Below are positions 6,731 through 15,291 of a stretch of DNA of 31,759 nt, piece by piece. The stretch comes from a virus. Made by a program: the position numbers and the translations under genes. The stretch covers positions 12,794-44,552 of IMG/VR virus record IMGVR_UViG_3300029319_000108; one strand, 5' to 3'. The notes under the pieces are model-generated. The model did not search any database and was not told the DNA's origin. It saw only the letters and a program-made list of their open reading frames with translations. Each line of letters begins with the position of its first letter. Positions within the stretch are counted from its first letter, which is position 1.

Positions 6731-8681
6731 TGTCTTTACGCTCCAAATCTTCAAGTATCATTTTAATATCTCGGTTGACTTCAAAAAGCCTAATCTCTTC
6801 CTGTTTATAAATAGTGTTCTTGTTTTCAGAAATGCCTTTTCCAAGCCCTAACAACTCTTTTGCGCCCGCAGGAAGGTAATTGTGTACCGTTTGTCTCTTG
6901 GGTAATCGCGCGACTTCAGGGGACTGCATATGTCGCTTTCGTGGGCCTATTGATTTTCTTTTATCATGTGTAACTGGCTTATACCAACCATGAGATTTGT
7001 CCGTAGTTGTTTTGCCAGTCTTCTTGTTTATATATGTGACCGGCTCATCACGCTTGCCTGGTGCCTCCATGCCTGGTGCTGATAAGAGTGCGGTATCACC
7101 ACCCTCTGGGGCGGGCGATTCAGGTTCGGGGGCTGCTTCAGGCTCTGGTGTTTCTTCTTCTCCTCCGAGATCAGCACCCAAGTCACCTCCTAGATCAAGG
7201 CCGCCGCCGGTAAACGCCCCTTCCCCTTCTGGTGCTCCGGTTGCCTCCAGGGCAGCTGCGGCATAACGATCATAGAACAATTCCCTTTGATTTCGCAAGA
7301 AGTCTTCCTCGGACATGTCAAATAGATTTCTCGCAATCCATCGCTTGCTGAAGAAGCCCTCAGCTGCCTGCGCAGCAACACTAAACTTGGTATTCCACTG
7401 CTCTAATTCTTGAAGTTCCGCAATCTTCGAAGGGTTGTGTAGCTTAAGCTTGAAGGATAACAGATCATCACCTCTGAAGCCTAATGTGTAAAGGTGAATA
7501 ATACCAATCTTTTCTAGTTCAGAAATGACAGCGCGCTGTAATCGCTGTACTGTCCTAGCAAATCGGATGTCCTTTTGCGCTAAAGTTGCCTTGTCTTCGT
7601 CGGCACCTTCCGACCTGGAGAGATATGAGGCGGGAATCTTAAGAGCAGAGAATAATTTATCTCTTAAATATTTAACGTCATCAATATCTCCAGTATAAGT
7701 TCCACCCGGTAGACTTTCAATCTTTGTTGAGGCCCCTCCACGAACTGGAATATAGTAATCTTCCTCTACGCTCATAGGATTGTAACGAAGATCCACTCGG
7801 CCAGTGTCCGGATCCACAATTTGGTTTCTTTTCATTGACGTGATCACTCGTTGCATATATTGCTCGACATCTTGAGGGGGAATATTTCCAACATCAACAT
7901 AAAAGATTCTTCTCTCTGGTGCGCGGACAATACGATAGGCCATCATCGCATCCTCTAACAATATAAGTTGTCTCCAAATTCGGCGTGCTCCATCTAAAAC
8001 AGAAGTTCCATAAGGGGCGAACTTATCGTTTCCTAGAATTCTAAAATGCGCAACTTGCCAATTCTCAAAAGTGACGCCGCCACTATTCCATTGGAACTGT
8101 ATATAGTTTGGATTATCGGGATCTTGACCTTCCATTCTCTCCACCTCGGCACTGGGGAGTCCTATCACCTGTCGAATACCCAACTCAGCATCGATGTCCA
8201 AATAAAGATAAAAATCGCCATATTTACACATGGTTCTGGACCATCCGAAAAGATTAAACTCTACATTTAAGACATTATAATAAAGCGTATTTAATAGTGA
8301 TTTAATCTCTTCGTCAGCAGTCTCAACCATAAGCATTTTTTGAATACTATTGTGAGTAGTCATTTCGTCAGCATAGATATCCAGAGCAGAAGCAATCTCT
8401 GGTGTGTATTCCATTTGTTCAAAATCGGAATATCTTTGTAATCTGCCTTGCGATTGCATCGTAAAGCTGGACATGTTATCGTAGGGATTATAACCTTTTC
8501 TTTCGAACTTTTGACCTCCAACATCTTTGAAAGTCTTGGCATATTTATCTAATCTTCTTCTTCTTAATTGACGAGTGTTTTGTGATCTAATATTAATAAG
8601 CGGGCCGGAAAACAAACGTGTCAATCGCTTATAAAGCGGTGAGTCTGGATTTCTTGTAGGTTTAGAATTTTGCGGTGCCAT
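6717..8681 (-). CDS. gp20: Portal vertex protein, T4 gp20-like
   Basis: The portal dodecamer nucleates the prohead, is the DNA channel and docks the terminase. The 654-residue sequence shows gp20 signatures: EIASALDIYADEMT at residues 95-108 and AYRIVRAPERRIFYVDVGN at residues 248-266. It also has QIVDPDTGR at 287-295, NPMSVEEDYYIPVR at 301-314 and an ESLPGG loop at 322-327. T4 gp20 has 524 residues, so this one is about 130 longer. The extra part is C-terminal: a Gly/Glu/Pro/Ala-rich stretch (about residues 490-555) followed by a basic segment and a final acidic helix. The start has an AAAGGGA site and lies three bases after the terminase stop. Confidence 0.95.
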   Translation of the reverse strand: MAPQNSKPTRNPDSPLYKRLTRLFSGPLINIRSQNTRQLRRRRLDKYAKTFKDVGGQKFERKGYNPYDNMSSFTMQSQGRLQRYSDFEQMEYTPEIASALDIYADEMTTHNSIQKMLMVETADEEIKSLLNTLYYNVLNVEFNLFGWSRTMCKYGDFYLYLDIDAELGIRQVIGLPSAEVERMEGQDPDNPNYIQFQWNSGGVTFENWQVAHFRILGNDKFAPYGTSVLDGARRIWRQLILLEDAMMAYRIVRAPERRIFYVDVGNIPPQDVEQYMQRVITSMKRNQIVDPDTGRVDLRYNPMSVEEDYYIPVRGGASTKIESLPGGTYTGDIDDVKYLRDKLFSALKIPASYLSRSEGADEDKATLAQKDIRFARTVQRLQRAVISELEKIGIIHLYTLGFRGDDLLSFKLKLHNPSKIAELQELEQWNTKFSVAAQAAEGFFSKRWIARNLFDMSEEDFLRNQRELFYDRYAAAALEATGAPEGEGAFTGGGLDLGGDLGADLGGEEETPEPEAAPEPESPAPEGGDTALLSAPGMEAPGKRDEPVTYINKKTGKTTTDKSHGWYKPVTHDKRKSIGPRKRHMQSPEVARLPKRQTVHNYLPAGAKELLGLGKGISENKNTIYKQEEIRLFEVNRDIKMILEDLERKDNAET

Positions 8682-8684
8682 TTT

Positions 8685-10271
8685 TTATCCCTTTAATAAC
8701 CAAATAAACTCTTTATTGGTGTTGCGCTGATCGACAGCTTTTTCAAACAACTCTACGTGTTTTGGTTTTTTCATTCCAGGTATGCGAGAATCGATGTGTG
8801 TCTTACTACTCATTATAGAACCTATCATAGCTTTTTTATACTCTAAATCTCGCTGATTTTCCACTAATGCAGTATCTCGTACCCAACAGCCAATAGCGCA
8901 AGCCATAATTAAGTCATCGTTATAGCCTCTTTGCGCCTCTGCTCTACCGTTCCTCCAAATAAACGTATCTAATTCATTAACTAGACGTTTAGAGTAAATA
9001 GTAAGTAACTTGTTTCTTATGAATTCTTCAAACTTAGCGATAATCAAGGGGCGAGTTTTGAGCGAAGTTGTAAAGCCAGCGACCGAACTAGAATGACTTT
9101 CAGCTGTGACTTGATCAATATATTCATGTGTAGATTTAATGGAATGATAAAGATTTGGATATGCCTTTTCTTTTAACTTTTCTAGTACAGCAAAGCCCAC
9201 TGTATTGTTTTCCACCACTACCATCGCATTTCCGTACTCTTTCCCAGCGTCGTTGACTATGTTTGTGAACACATCCGGAGTTACTTTGCCTTGATATTCC
9301 GCAATGATTTCCATAGTTTCTAATTTAAAAATGTGGAACACTGATGAGTCTTTACCATCGCCTCTTGCAACGTCAGCCACAAGAAGATAAGTACCTTCTG
9401 GTTGAAACTCTTCCCATATCCAAAAGTTTCTATCAAATCCTGTTCTGTATTTTGGTTCTTTTATTTTCGCTTTTAATTTTGTTATGTCCTCGCCATAAAT
9501 TACAGTATCGCCCGAAGTGTTAAAGTTACATTCGTACTCTTGGGCGATTTGGCGACGGCTCATATTTTTTGTTTCTACTTCAAACCACTCATGATCACGG
9601 TCGGGATGAACTTGCCACGGAAGGTTTACAGCATGAAATTCATTTTGGCCACTTTCCGCTTTGATATAGGTTTCGTGAAACCAATCACCAACACCATTTG
9701 GGGTTGAAAGGGCGATACAACGACCACCAGTAGAAATTGTAGGATAAAGACCGGTCCATAGTTCTTTAAGATTTTCAATATGCGCAGCCTCGTCAATAAC
9801 GAGAAGGGACAATGCTTCTGAACGACCAGCATCGCCGGATGTTGATGACGCCTTAACCTGGGAGCCATTTGTAAGTTCAAAAGAATTTCTATTATCTATT
9901 GAGATTTCTGAGATCAAAAGCCACTTTGGCATATGCTTGATCATCATTTTGACTTTTTTAACTAAGTTGGCTGCTGTGTTTAACTTTGTCGCAACAACAA
10001 GAATGTTCTTATCGCGATGGAAAAGCATCAACCAGGCTACATATGCTGCTACAATCGTAGAGATACCCAATTGACGGGCTTTCAAAATAACTGAAAACCT
10101 GTAGTCATTAAAATCTTCTAATAAATCAGTTTGAAAATCATAAGTTTTAAAAGGAATTAGACCTTTTTCAGGGTGGGGAATCCTAGCGTAGTTGTTTATA
10201 AAGTAGTTCGGATCTTTGCCGCACCTGACTACTTCTTTAAGTATCTCTTTCTTTGTGAGCTTGTAACCCAT
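8685..10271 (-). CDS. gp17: Terminase large subunit, T4 gp17-like
   Basis: This 528-residue motor-nuclease pumps DNA into the prohead and cuts the concatemer. The ATPase half has LKARQLGIST at residues 63-72 as the Walker A-type loop; the Lys before Arg-Gln is common in terminases that lack a classic GKT. Walker B is LLVIDE at 156-161 and the coupling motif is ALSTPNG at 187-193. The RNase H-fold nuclease half shows Asp300 (LLVADVARGDG), Glu354 (VVVENNTVG) and a late Asp pair in YNDDLIMACAIG. T4 gp17 is 610 residues. The ATG overlaps the upstream stop by one base (TAATG). In T4, genes 18 and 19 lie between 17 and 20; here the portal follows at once. Confidence 0.95.
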   Translation of the reverse strand: MGYKLTKKEILKEVVRCGKDPNYFINNYARIPHPEKGLIPFKTYDFQTDLLEDFNDYRFSVILKARQLGISTIVAAYVAWLMLFHRDKNILVVATKLNTAANLVKKVKMMIKHMPKWLLISEISIDNRNSFELTNGSQVKASSTSGDAGRSEALSLLVIDEAAHIENLKELWTGLYPTISTGGRCIALSTPNGVGDWFHETYIKAESGQNEFHAVNLPWQVHPDRDHEWFEVETKNMSRRQIAQEYECNFNTSGDTVIYGEDITKLKAKIKEPKYRTGFDRNFWIWEEFQPEGTYLLVADVARGDGKDSSVFHIFKLETMEIIAEYQGKVTPDVFTNIVNDAGKEYGNAMVVVENNTVGFAVLEKLKEKAYPNLYHSIKSTHEYIDQVTAESHSSSVAGFTTSLKTRPLIIAKFEEFIRNKLLTIYSKRLVNELDTFIWRNGRAEAQRGYNDDLIMACAIGCWVRDTALVENQRDLEYKKAMIGSIMSSKTHIDSRIPGMKKPKHVELFEKAVDQRNTNKEFIWLLKG

Positions 10272-10795
10272 TACGCGACATTTTCGGGCTTCTTATCTGA
10301 ACTCAAAGAAAGGAACTCCTTAAATCTTTCTTCGGGTGTGTTGCCGTCATGGAGGGCTTTGGTTTCGCCCATGCCACCAATAGTATACACCTTGGTTGCT
10401 TGAGTCCAAGTTCGAATGCGAGACATATTTTGTACCATAATATCGGCCGGCCCATCCTCAGTTAAAGATAAACTCTCTTTGGTGATTGATTTATACTCTG
10501 TTTTAAGAAATTTAGCAATATCGGCAAATATCTGTTCTATTTCTCCATCTAGTTTAGAATTGTGGAATTCTTTTAGCGCAAGCTCTGACTGGTAGCTAAC
10601 AATCAATTTGGGGCCGCTAATACGCACCCTGAAGCCGTCCATGACTCTAGAGTCGAGAATCGCATCTCCTTGTTCTCGCCTCAAGCCGATTGTGCGATCT
10701 TCGCCGTCCGCACAATATTTTCCATATTGTGAACCATCATAGGCATTTGCCGCTGCCTGATTGATTCCTTTTATAATGTCGTATACAGTTGCCAT
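10271..10795 (-). CDS. Unknown protein in the small-terminase position
   Basis: This 174-residue protein begins MATVYDIIKGINQAAANAYD. It has a mixed alpha/beta middle with RVRISGPKLIVSYQSELALK and a Ser/Lys-rich C-terminus. AAGGAG precedes the ATG at a good distance, and both ends use TAATG one-base overlaps, so it is translationally coupled to the zinc-ribbon gene before it and terminase after it. T4 has the small terminase gp16 (164 residues) here. The length is similar, but I see no convincing gp16 coiled-coil core, so small terminase is only a positional candidate. A structural or adaptor-like protein is equally possible. Confidence 0.75.
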   Translation of the reverse strand: MATVYDIIKGINQAAANAYDGSQYGKYCADGEDRTIGLRREQGDAILDSRVMDGFRVRISGPKLIVSYQSELALKEFHNSKLDGEIEQIFADIAKFLKTEYKSITKESLSLTEDGPADIMVQNMSRIRTWTQATKVYTIGGMGETKALHDGNTPEERFKEFLSLSSDKKPENVA

Positions 10796-11181
10796 TAATT
10801 TTGCTCCTTAACTGGTCTCCAGCCTTTTTTCCACCTTTCCTCTCGATCTTCTACATATTGAATATAGCATTTGAAACAGCATTCAAACTTATTCATATAT
10901 AGATCATCTTTCATCTCAAAAGAATAAATGTCACAGACAGGACACTTTCTCTTGCTTTTCCTAGTAATTAGATTTTTAGGCAGGAAAAAGCCGTCTTTTT
11001 CAACTTTATCAGATTGTTCCTCTTTTTTCTTCTCTTCCTTATAAAATTCTTTAACTTGTTCTAGGTATTCTTCTTCTTTTTCATCGGTCCAAAAAGCCTT
11101 GGGATTGACAATGGTTTCGGTGCCGAATTTCTTCGCTATTGCCTTTTCAATTTTAGCTATCTTATTTAAGTCTTTTTTCAT
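10795..11181 (-). CDS. Zinc-ribbon protein upstream of the terminase cluster
   Basis: This 128-residue protein starts at the ATG at 11181, two bases past the preceding stop (TAATATG). A longer frame to 11226 would overlap the preceding gene by 44 bp without gain. Residues 1-65 are highly charged helices rich in Lys and Glu. Residues 80-105 hold CPVC...CCFKC (Cys80, Cys83, Cys101 or 102, Cys105), a likely four-cysteine zinc site. The C-terminus is basic and aromatic (REERWKKGWRPVKEQN). A nucleic-acid or protein-binding role is plausible. The link to packaging is purely by its coupling to the next two genes. Confidence 0.78.
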   Translation of the reverse strand: MKKDLNKIAKIEKAIAKKFGTETIVNPKAFWTDEKEEEYLEQVKEFYKEEKKKEEQSDKVEKDGFFLPKNLITRKSKRKCPVCDIYSFEMKDDLYMNKFECCFKCYIQYVEDREERWKKGWRPVKEQN

Positions 11182-11182
11182 A

Positions 11183-11527
11183 TTAATGTTCAAAAGAAAT
11201 TGTTTGCCACTCCCCATCTGCAACAATTTTCAAGCGATGGGTGTCTTCTTCGTAAAGCATCAGGCCATTCAAGGCCGAAGTGGCTGTGGGCTTGTTGCTG
11301 CTTAATACCCTTGGAAGCAACACGCCAGCGTCGCTAGAGGATATTTCTAATATTGCCCCTGCTGCGGGGGTCGGGGTGCCAACACCAATTCTATTGTTAG
11401 GGCCGTCGACAACAAGCGTATCGTCTTGTCCGTCCATATAGACCATATCGTCACCACTACCTAGATCAATCTCGCCATCTACAATTAAGGATCCAGTTAT
11501 ATTAGCATTAGTACCATATTCAGACAT
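11183..11527 (-). CDS. Short fibre-tip-like protein
   Basis: This 114-residue acidic protein begins MSEYGTNANITGSLIVDGEI. It then has short Gly/Asp-rich beta repeats (DLGSGDDMVYMDGQDDTLVV) followed by RIGVGTPTPAAGAILEISSS and a C-terminal strand cluster ending in GEWQTISFEH. The IGVGTxxPxA..LEI pattern is common in phage fibre and virion surface proteins just before a receptor-binding or trimerisation head. It follows the large S74 fibre gene after a terminator and has its own CTATCTA element and GAGG site, so it may be expressed separately. A fibre tip or fibre-associated role is inferred. Confidence 0.68.
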   Translation of the reverse strand: MSEYGTNANITGSLIVDGEIDLGSGDDMVYMDGQDDTLVVDGPNNRIGVGTPTPAAGAILEISSSDAGVLLPRVLSSNKPTATSALNGLMLYEEDTHRLKIVADGEWQTISFEH

Positions 11528-11560
11528 CTTAGCACCTCAAAAAAATATTATATCACATAA

Positions 11561-11567
11561 TAGATAG
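11561..11567 (-). promoter_or_regulatory. Putative late promoter element (CTATCTA variant)
   Basis: The minus strand reads AAAAACTATCTATTATG, 34 bases before the start at 11527 and just after the terminator at 11573-11599. It has one mismatch to CTATTTA. Because transcription is stopped immediately upstream, a promoter is needed here for the packaging and head genes. Confidence 0.4.
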
Positions 11568-11572
11568 TTTTT

Positions 11573-11599
11573 AAAAAAAAGGGAGGCTTCCTGCCTCCC
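11573..11599 (-). terminator. Strong intrinsic terminator after the large tail fibre gene
   Basis: The minus strand has GGGAGGC-AGGAA-GCCTCCC (stem arms 11593-11599 and 11581-11587) followed by eight T residues (11573-11580). It starts 24 bases after the fibre stop at 11623. It separates the fibre and lysis block from the packaging and head block. Confidence 0.93.
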
Positions 11600-11622
11600 C
11601 GAAAACACATCTCTAAAAGAGA

Positions 11623-14115
11623 TTATTTATCTAATTTGGCCTTAAGAGCGTCAATCTGTGCAGATTGCTCTTGGATAGCAGCGACGAGTACGGAAGTCAA
11701 GCGACCGTAATCAACACCGTATAGACCTTCCTCGTTGCCGTGAACAGCCTGTGGAATGGCTCTCGCGAGTTCTTGGGCCATGAAGCCGAAGTCTCTTGAA
11801 CCATCTTTCTTCCAGGTGAAGTTAACAGCATTGAGAGAGTTTACAGTGCTGAGCGCGCCCTGAATCGGAGCAACATCAGTCTTGAGTCTCTCATCTGAAT
11901 AAGTTACGAAGGCAGCAGCACGAATCTTGTTTTTCGCGCTTGAGCCATCAGCAACATCAACAGCATACTCACCACTAGCGTCACCACCAATTGTGATGTG
12001 GTTGCTGCTACCATCTTGAGTGAACTCTAGACGGTTTTCAGAAGCATCATAAAGCATGAAGTGGTTGGCACTTCCACCGAAAAGCTTGAAGTCTACACCA
12101 GCGCCATCGCCACCTAACTCTAACATTTTAGAAACAACAATGTGCTCATCGCCATCATCAGTATTGAAAGACATGTAGGTGTTTGAACCCTCTTTAATTT
12201 CCAACGCACCATTCTGGTTGTCTGTCAAAGAGATGTCCATCTGAGAACCGTCAGCCTGAATGCTATCGAGTGAAATCGCACCAACATTTGTGATGTCGCC
12301 ATCAGAAACGCTTAGTGATGTTCCAACGAGAGCAGCGAAAGTACCAGCAGCTGCGGAGTTAGCACCGATAACAGTACCATCAATAGCACCACCATCAACA
12401 TTGATGTTGGTCATTGCCTGGCTGTTACAGTCCATGGCAGAACCAAGCTGGTCAATGTGACCAACGTCAACGTGAGCAGCTGACCATTGTAGTGCTGAAC
12501 TACCGAGTGCGCGGGCGCTATCAGTAGAAGGCACTAGGTCAGAGTCAAAACGACCAGTAGCGGTAATAGTGTCACTTGTAGCATTACCCAAATCAACGTC
12601 ACCATTGAGAGTAGCAGCACCATCAATTTGAACACCAGCGTCGAATGTCGCTGCCTCGGTAACACCGAGTGTACCACGAACGTTTGTCTCAACACCAGAA
12701 GCAGCGAGATCAACAGCACCAGCAACGTCAAGAGCGCCATCTGCGTTAATTGCTCCACTAACATTTAGTGCGCCAGCAGCAGTAACGGAACTAGCGAACT
12801 GGGCAGCACCAGAGCCAGAAAAGGTTGTGGCCACGAGAGCGGCGAAAGTACCGGCAGCTGCCGAGTTTCCACCAATAACGGTACCATCAATGACACCAGA
12901 GTCAACATTGATGTTGGTCATTGCTTGACTGGCGCAGTTAAGTGCGGCACCAAGAGCGTCAGCGCGTAGGTCATCGATGTAAGCAACACCATCAAGATAA
13001 AGATCCTTGAACTCAGCACCAGAAGCACCAAGATCAACATCATTGTCAGTCTCCGGTCGAAGAACACCATCCTGTAGGCGCATCTCGGTTGTTCCACCAA
13101 TATTGAAATCCATAGCACTGTTGGCGTTGTCCCATAGCATTGCCATGTGACCAGAAGAATCAGCACCACCACCAACTCTAAGACCACCACCATCAGCATT
13201 TGCTGCGGAAGCGCTTAAAGCAGCGACAATTCTTCTATCAGAGACCTCAAGGTCACTAACAGTTTGTGTAACACTATTAATAGTATTAACATCTAAGGTA
13301 TCAATTTGAGCATACGTAGCTGTTAGGTGAGTAATTGTGCCAAGCGCCTTGTTGCTGTCAAGAACAAGAGCCTTGCTAGCGGCAGCGGTACCAGCAGTAA
13401 CACCATCAAGATAACCAAGCTCGGTAGCATCAAGTGTAGTGGCATCAAGAGTAAAGCTTGTGTCACAAGAAAGAGTACCAGCGACAGTTAAAGCGCCATC
13501 GGCCAAGGTCATTAGATCAGAGTCAGAATCACAACCAATGGTTGAGCCATCATCCACTTTTAATGATTTGAGCGCTGTGTCGCCATCAGCATCAACAGCG
13601 AAACCAGTCATTGTGACCGTGCCGGCAGTCAAGTCACCAGTCATATCTAGATTACGGAAGCCAGAAGCATCCTTACTAGCATCAACAACAACAGCCTTGC
13701 TGGCTGCGACAGTACCATTAGTGATACCATCAAGTTTTTCCAGATCAGTCTCGTTGAGATCAGCGGAACCAATAATAAACGAAGTACCGGCAGTTACTGC
13801 GCCGGCGGCAGTGATGTGACGGAAGCCAGTGGCATCCTTACTAGCATCGACAACAACAGCCTTGTTGGCTGCTACGGTACCGTTAGTGATACCGTCAAGT
13901 TTTTCCAGATCAGTCTCGTCAAGATCGGCACTACCGATAACGAAAGAGCTTTCCGCCTCAACTGAACCAGCGGAGTTTAAACCGCGATTAAAGTAAACTA
14001 ATTCTGAGCCAGCGGAGCCAGACAGGTAAATAGAACCTGAATTTGCTGGTTCGGAGCCAGTATATCTTTGTAGATCTACATATTTTCCATATGAACTTAC
14101 TGTAGCTATAGACAT
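11623..14115 (-). CDS. Large tail fibre with S74 intramolecular chaperone
   Basis: This 830-residue fibre is rich in Ala, Gly, Asp, Ser and Thr. The shaft (residues 55-265) is built of repeats with the core DLEKLDGITNGTVAA. A middle region repeats MTNINVD-G-IDGTVIG-NSAAAGTFAAL twice. The end is a Peptidase_S74 domain: SDERLK at residues 740-745 supplies the Ser-Lys dyad, followed by FTWKKDGSRDFGFMAQEL and a C-terminal coiled coil. In this family the domain helps the shaft trimerise and then cuts itself off just before that serine. AAGGAGG lies ten bases before the ATG. A CTACTTA element sits in the gap upstream and a terminator downstream. Confidence 0.9.
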   Translation of the reverse strand: MSIATVSSYGKYVDLQRYTGSEPANSGSIYLSGSAGSELVYFNRGLNSAGSVEAESSFVIGSADLDETDLEKLDGITNGTVAANKAVVVDASKDATGFRHITAAGAVTAGTSFIIGSADLNETDLEKLDGITNGTVAASKAVVVDASKDASGFRNLDMTGDLTAGTVTMTGFAVDADGDTALKSLKVDDGSTIGCDSDSDLMTLADGALTVAGTLSCDTSFTLDATTLDATELGYLDGVTAGTAAASKALVLDSNKALGTITHLTATYAQIDTLDVNTINSVTQTVSDLEVSDRRIVAALSASAANADGGGLRVGGGADSSGHMAMLWDNANSAMDFNIGGTTEMRLQDGVLRPETDNDVDLGASGAEFKDLYLDGVAYIDDLRADALGAALNCASQAMTNINVDSGVIDGTVIGGNSAAAGTFAALVATTFSGSGAAQFASSVTAAGALNVSGAINADGALDVAGAVDLAASGVETNVRGTLGVTEAATFDAGVQIDGAATLNGDVDLGNATSDTITATGRFDSDLVPSTDSARALGSSALQWSAAHVDVGHIDQLGSAMDCNSQAMTNINVDGGAIDGTVIGANSAAAGTFAALVGTSLSVSDGDITNVGAISLDSIQADGSQMDISLTDNQNGALEIKEGSNTYMSFNTDDGDEHIVVSKMLELGGDGAGVDFKLFGGSANHFMLYDASENRLEFTQDGSSNHITIGGDASGEYAVDVADGSSAKNKIRAAAFVTYSDERLKTDVAPIQGALSTVNSLNAVNFTWKKDGSRDFGFMAQELARAIPQAVHGNEEGLYGVDYGRLTSVLVAAIQEQSAQIDALKAKLDK
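12328..12929 (-). repeat. Two-copy coding repeat in the fibre gene
   Basis: Two copies of about 95 bp lie at roughly 12328-12424 and 12835-12929 and encode MTNINVD-G-IDGTVIG-NSAAAGTFAAL. They match closely at the DNA level, for example the shared run TCAACATTGATGTTGGTCAT on the plus strand. They are fibre shaft modules and could recombine with each other to change shaft length. Confidence 0.75.
13330..13947 (-). repeat. Three tandem-like shaft repeats in the fibre gene
   Basis: Units lie at about 13816-13947, 13651-13782 and, more diverged, 13330-13458. The first two encode GSADL-ETDLEKLDGITNG and a following VVVDASKDA-GFR, with a 55-residue period. They share most bases, including the run CAAGTTTTTCCAGATCAGTC on the plus strand. 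The third keeps only the LDGVTAGTAAASKA core. Confidence 0.8.
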
Positions 14116-14167
14116 GTATTTAATTCCTCCTTATAATATACGTCGACCGCTTTGTGAACGGCTATCA

Positions 14168-14174
14168 TAAGTAG
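14168..14174 (-). promoter_or_regulatory. Putative late promoter element CTACTTA
   Basis: The minus strand reads GCCTCTACTTATGATAG, 53 bases before the large fibre start and 15 bases past the stop of the preceding fibre gene. It belongs to the CTAYTTA set. Confidence 0.4.
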
Positions 14175-14188
14175 AGGCAAAAGAAGGT

Positions 14189-15268
14189 TCAGACCTTGGA
14201 CTTAAGAACTTTTATTTCGTCTTTTAAGCTATCTATTTGTTGTTGTTGAGATTTAATTCCTTCAAGCAAAATTGGGATTATTCGTGTGTAATCCATGCTC
14301 AAAGCTCTGGGGGGTTTTTGGGCATTTTCGCTGTCCCACTCTACAATATTAGGTAGTTGCGCCCCTACCTCTTCGGCAATAAAGCCATAATCTTTTTCTT
14401 TATTTTTTTTCCAATCAAACGTGACACCGCGCAAATTTGTGATAATATCCAATGGGTTATCAATTACTTCTACATTTTCTTTAAATCTAGCAGATGAATA
14501 AGTCAAATAAGCGTTGGCCTTCATTCTCCCGGTTGTGTCTGCGTTATCTGGAAGAGTGATGGCGTGAGTTATATTTTCTGGTGGCATGCCGACACCAAAA
14601 TATCTGTCGACACATACAGACGAACCAGATAAAACAATACCATTGTTAGATCCAGATATTTCTAGATATTGGCCGGAACTGTCCTTAAATTGGACATATG
14701 AATCATCATCGTCCCCAAAGAAAAGCTTAATGTCATCCCCAAAGGACATTGCTGTGGCCTCACCACCGTTAGATGAAGGGACAATTTCAATACCACCCGC
14801 AATTCTAAGAGGAGAAGCTCCCTCAAGAGTGCCTCTTATTTGAACTGTGCTTCCTGATAGTACAATTCCATTAGAAGATCCGGAAATAACAAGAAAGTCA
14901 TCAGAAGCTTCTCTATATTCTATATATGCATCGTCATTGGCGCCAAATCTAATTTTCTTATCATCGCCAAGGTTTAAATCACCAGCAATCTCCATGTTGT
15001 TGCTGCCGTCCATGGTGATCACCGTGCCGCCAGATCCTTTAATATCGTTGCCAGTTACTGTTAGATCACCCGCGATGGCCATGTTATCGCTATCATCGAT
15101 GGTACACCCAGAATTCTGAATTGTTTTGCCGCCGGCGCCATCGTATCGCGTGATTGCGTTATCGGTACTTGACCCAGGGCCAGAAACATCGCCGGTACCT
15201 TCACCAGTGGTCCTATCATCGATTATCTTATGTAGCTTTTGACGACTATATCTGGCGATCTTGGCCAT
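14189..15268 (-). CDS. Second tail fibre with S74 intramolecular chaperone
   Basis: This 359-residue fibre begins MAKIARYSRQKLHKIIDDRT, probably its attachment end. A Gly/Asp-rich shaft follows with two copies of a module reading roughly F-G-DD-x-Y-x-[QE]-[FY] ... [LV]-x-ISGS-NGIVLSGS. The C-terminal S74 domain has the Ser258-Lys263 dyad in SSARFK, then VTFDWKKNKEKDYGFIAEEV and a terminal coiled coil (QQQQIDSLKDEIKVLKSKV). S74 domains in the two neighbouring fibres are diverged from each other, so they are old paralogues or were acquired separately. A GGGGAAAA site and a CTACTTA element precede the start. Confidence 0.9.
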   Translation of the reverse strand: MAKIARYSRQKLHKIIDDRTTGEGTGDVSGPGSSTDNAITRYDGAGGKTIQNSGCTIDDSDNMAIAGDLTVTGNDIKGSGGTVITMDGSNNMEIAGDLNLGDDKKIRFGANDDAYIEYREASDDFLVISGSSNGIVLSGSTVQIRGTLEGASPLRIAGGIEIVPSSNGGEATAMSFGDDIKLFFGDDDDSYVQFKDSSGQYLEISGSNNGIVLSGSSVCVDRYFGVGMPPENITHAITLPDNADTTGRMKANAYLTYSSARFKENVEVIDNPLDIITNLRGVTFDWKKNKEKDYGFIAEEVGAQLPNIVEWDSENAQKPPRALSMDYTRIIPILLEGIKSQQQQIDSLKDEIKVLKSKV

Positions 15269-15291
15269 TGATTGTTTTCCCCTGCGTAAAG

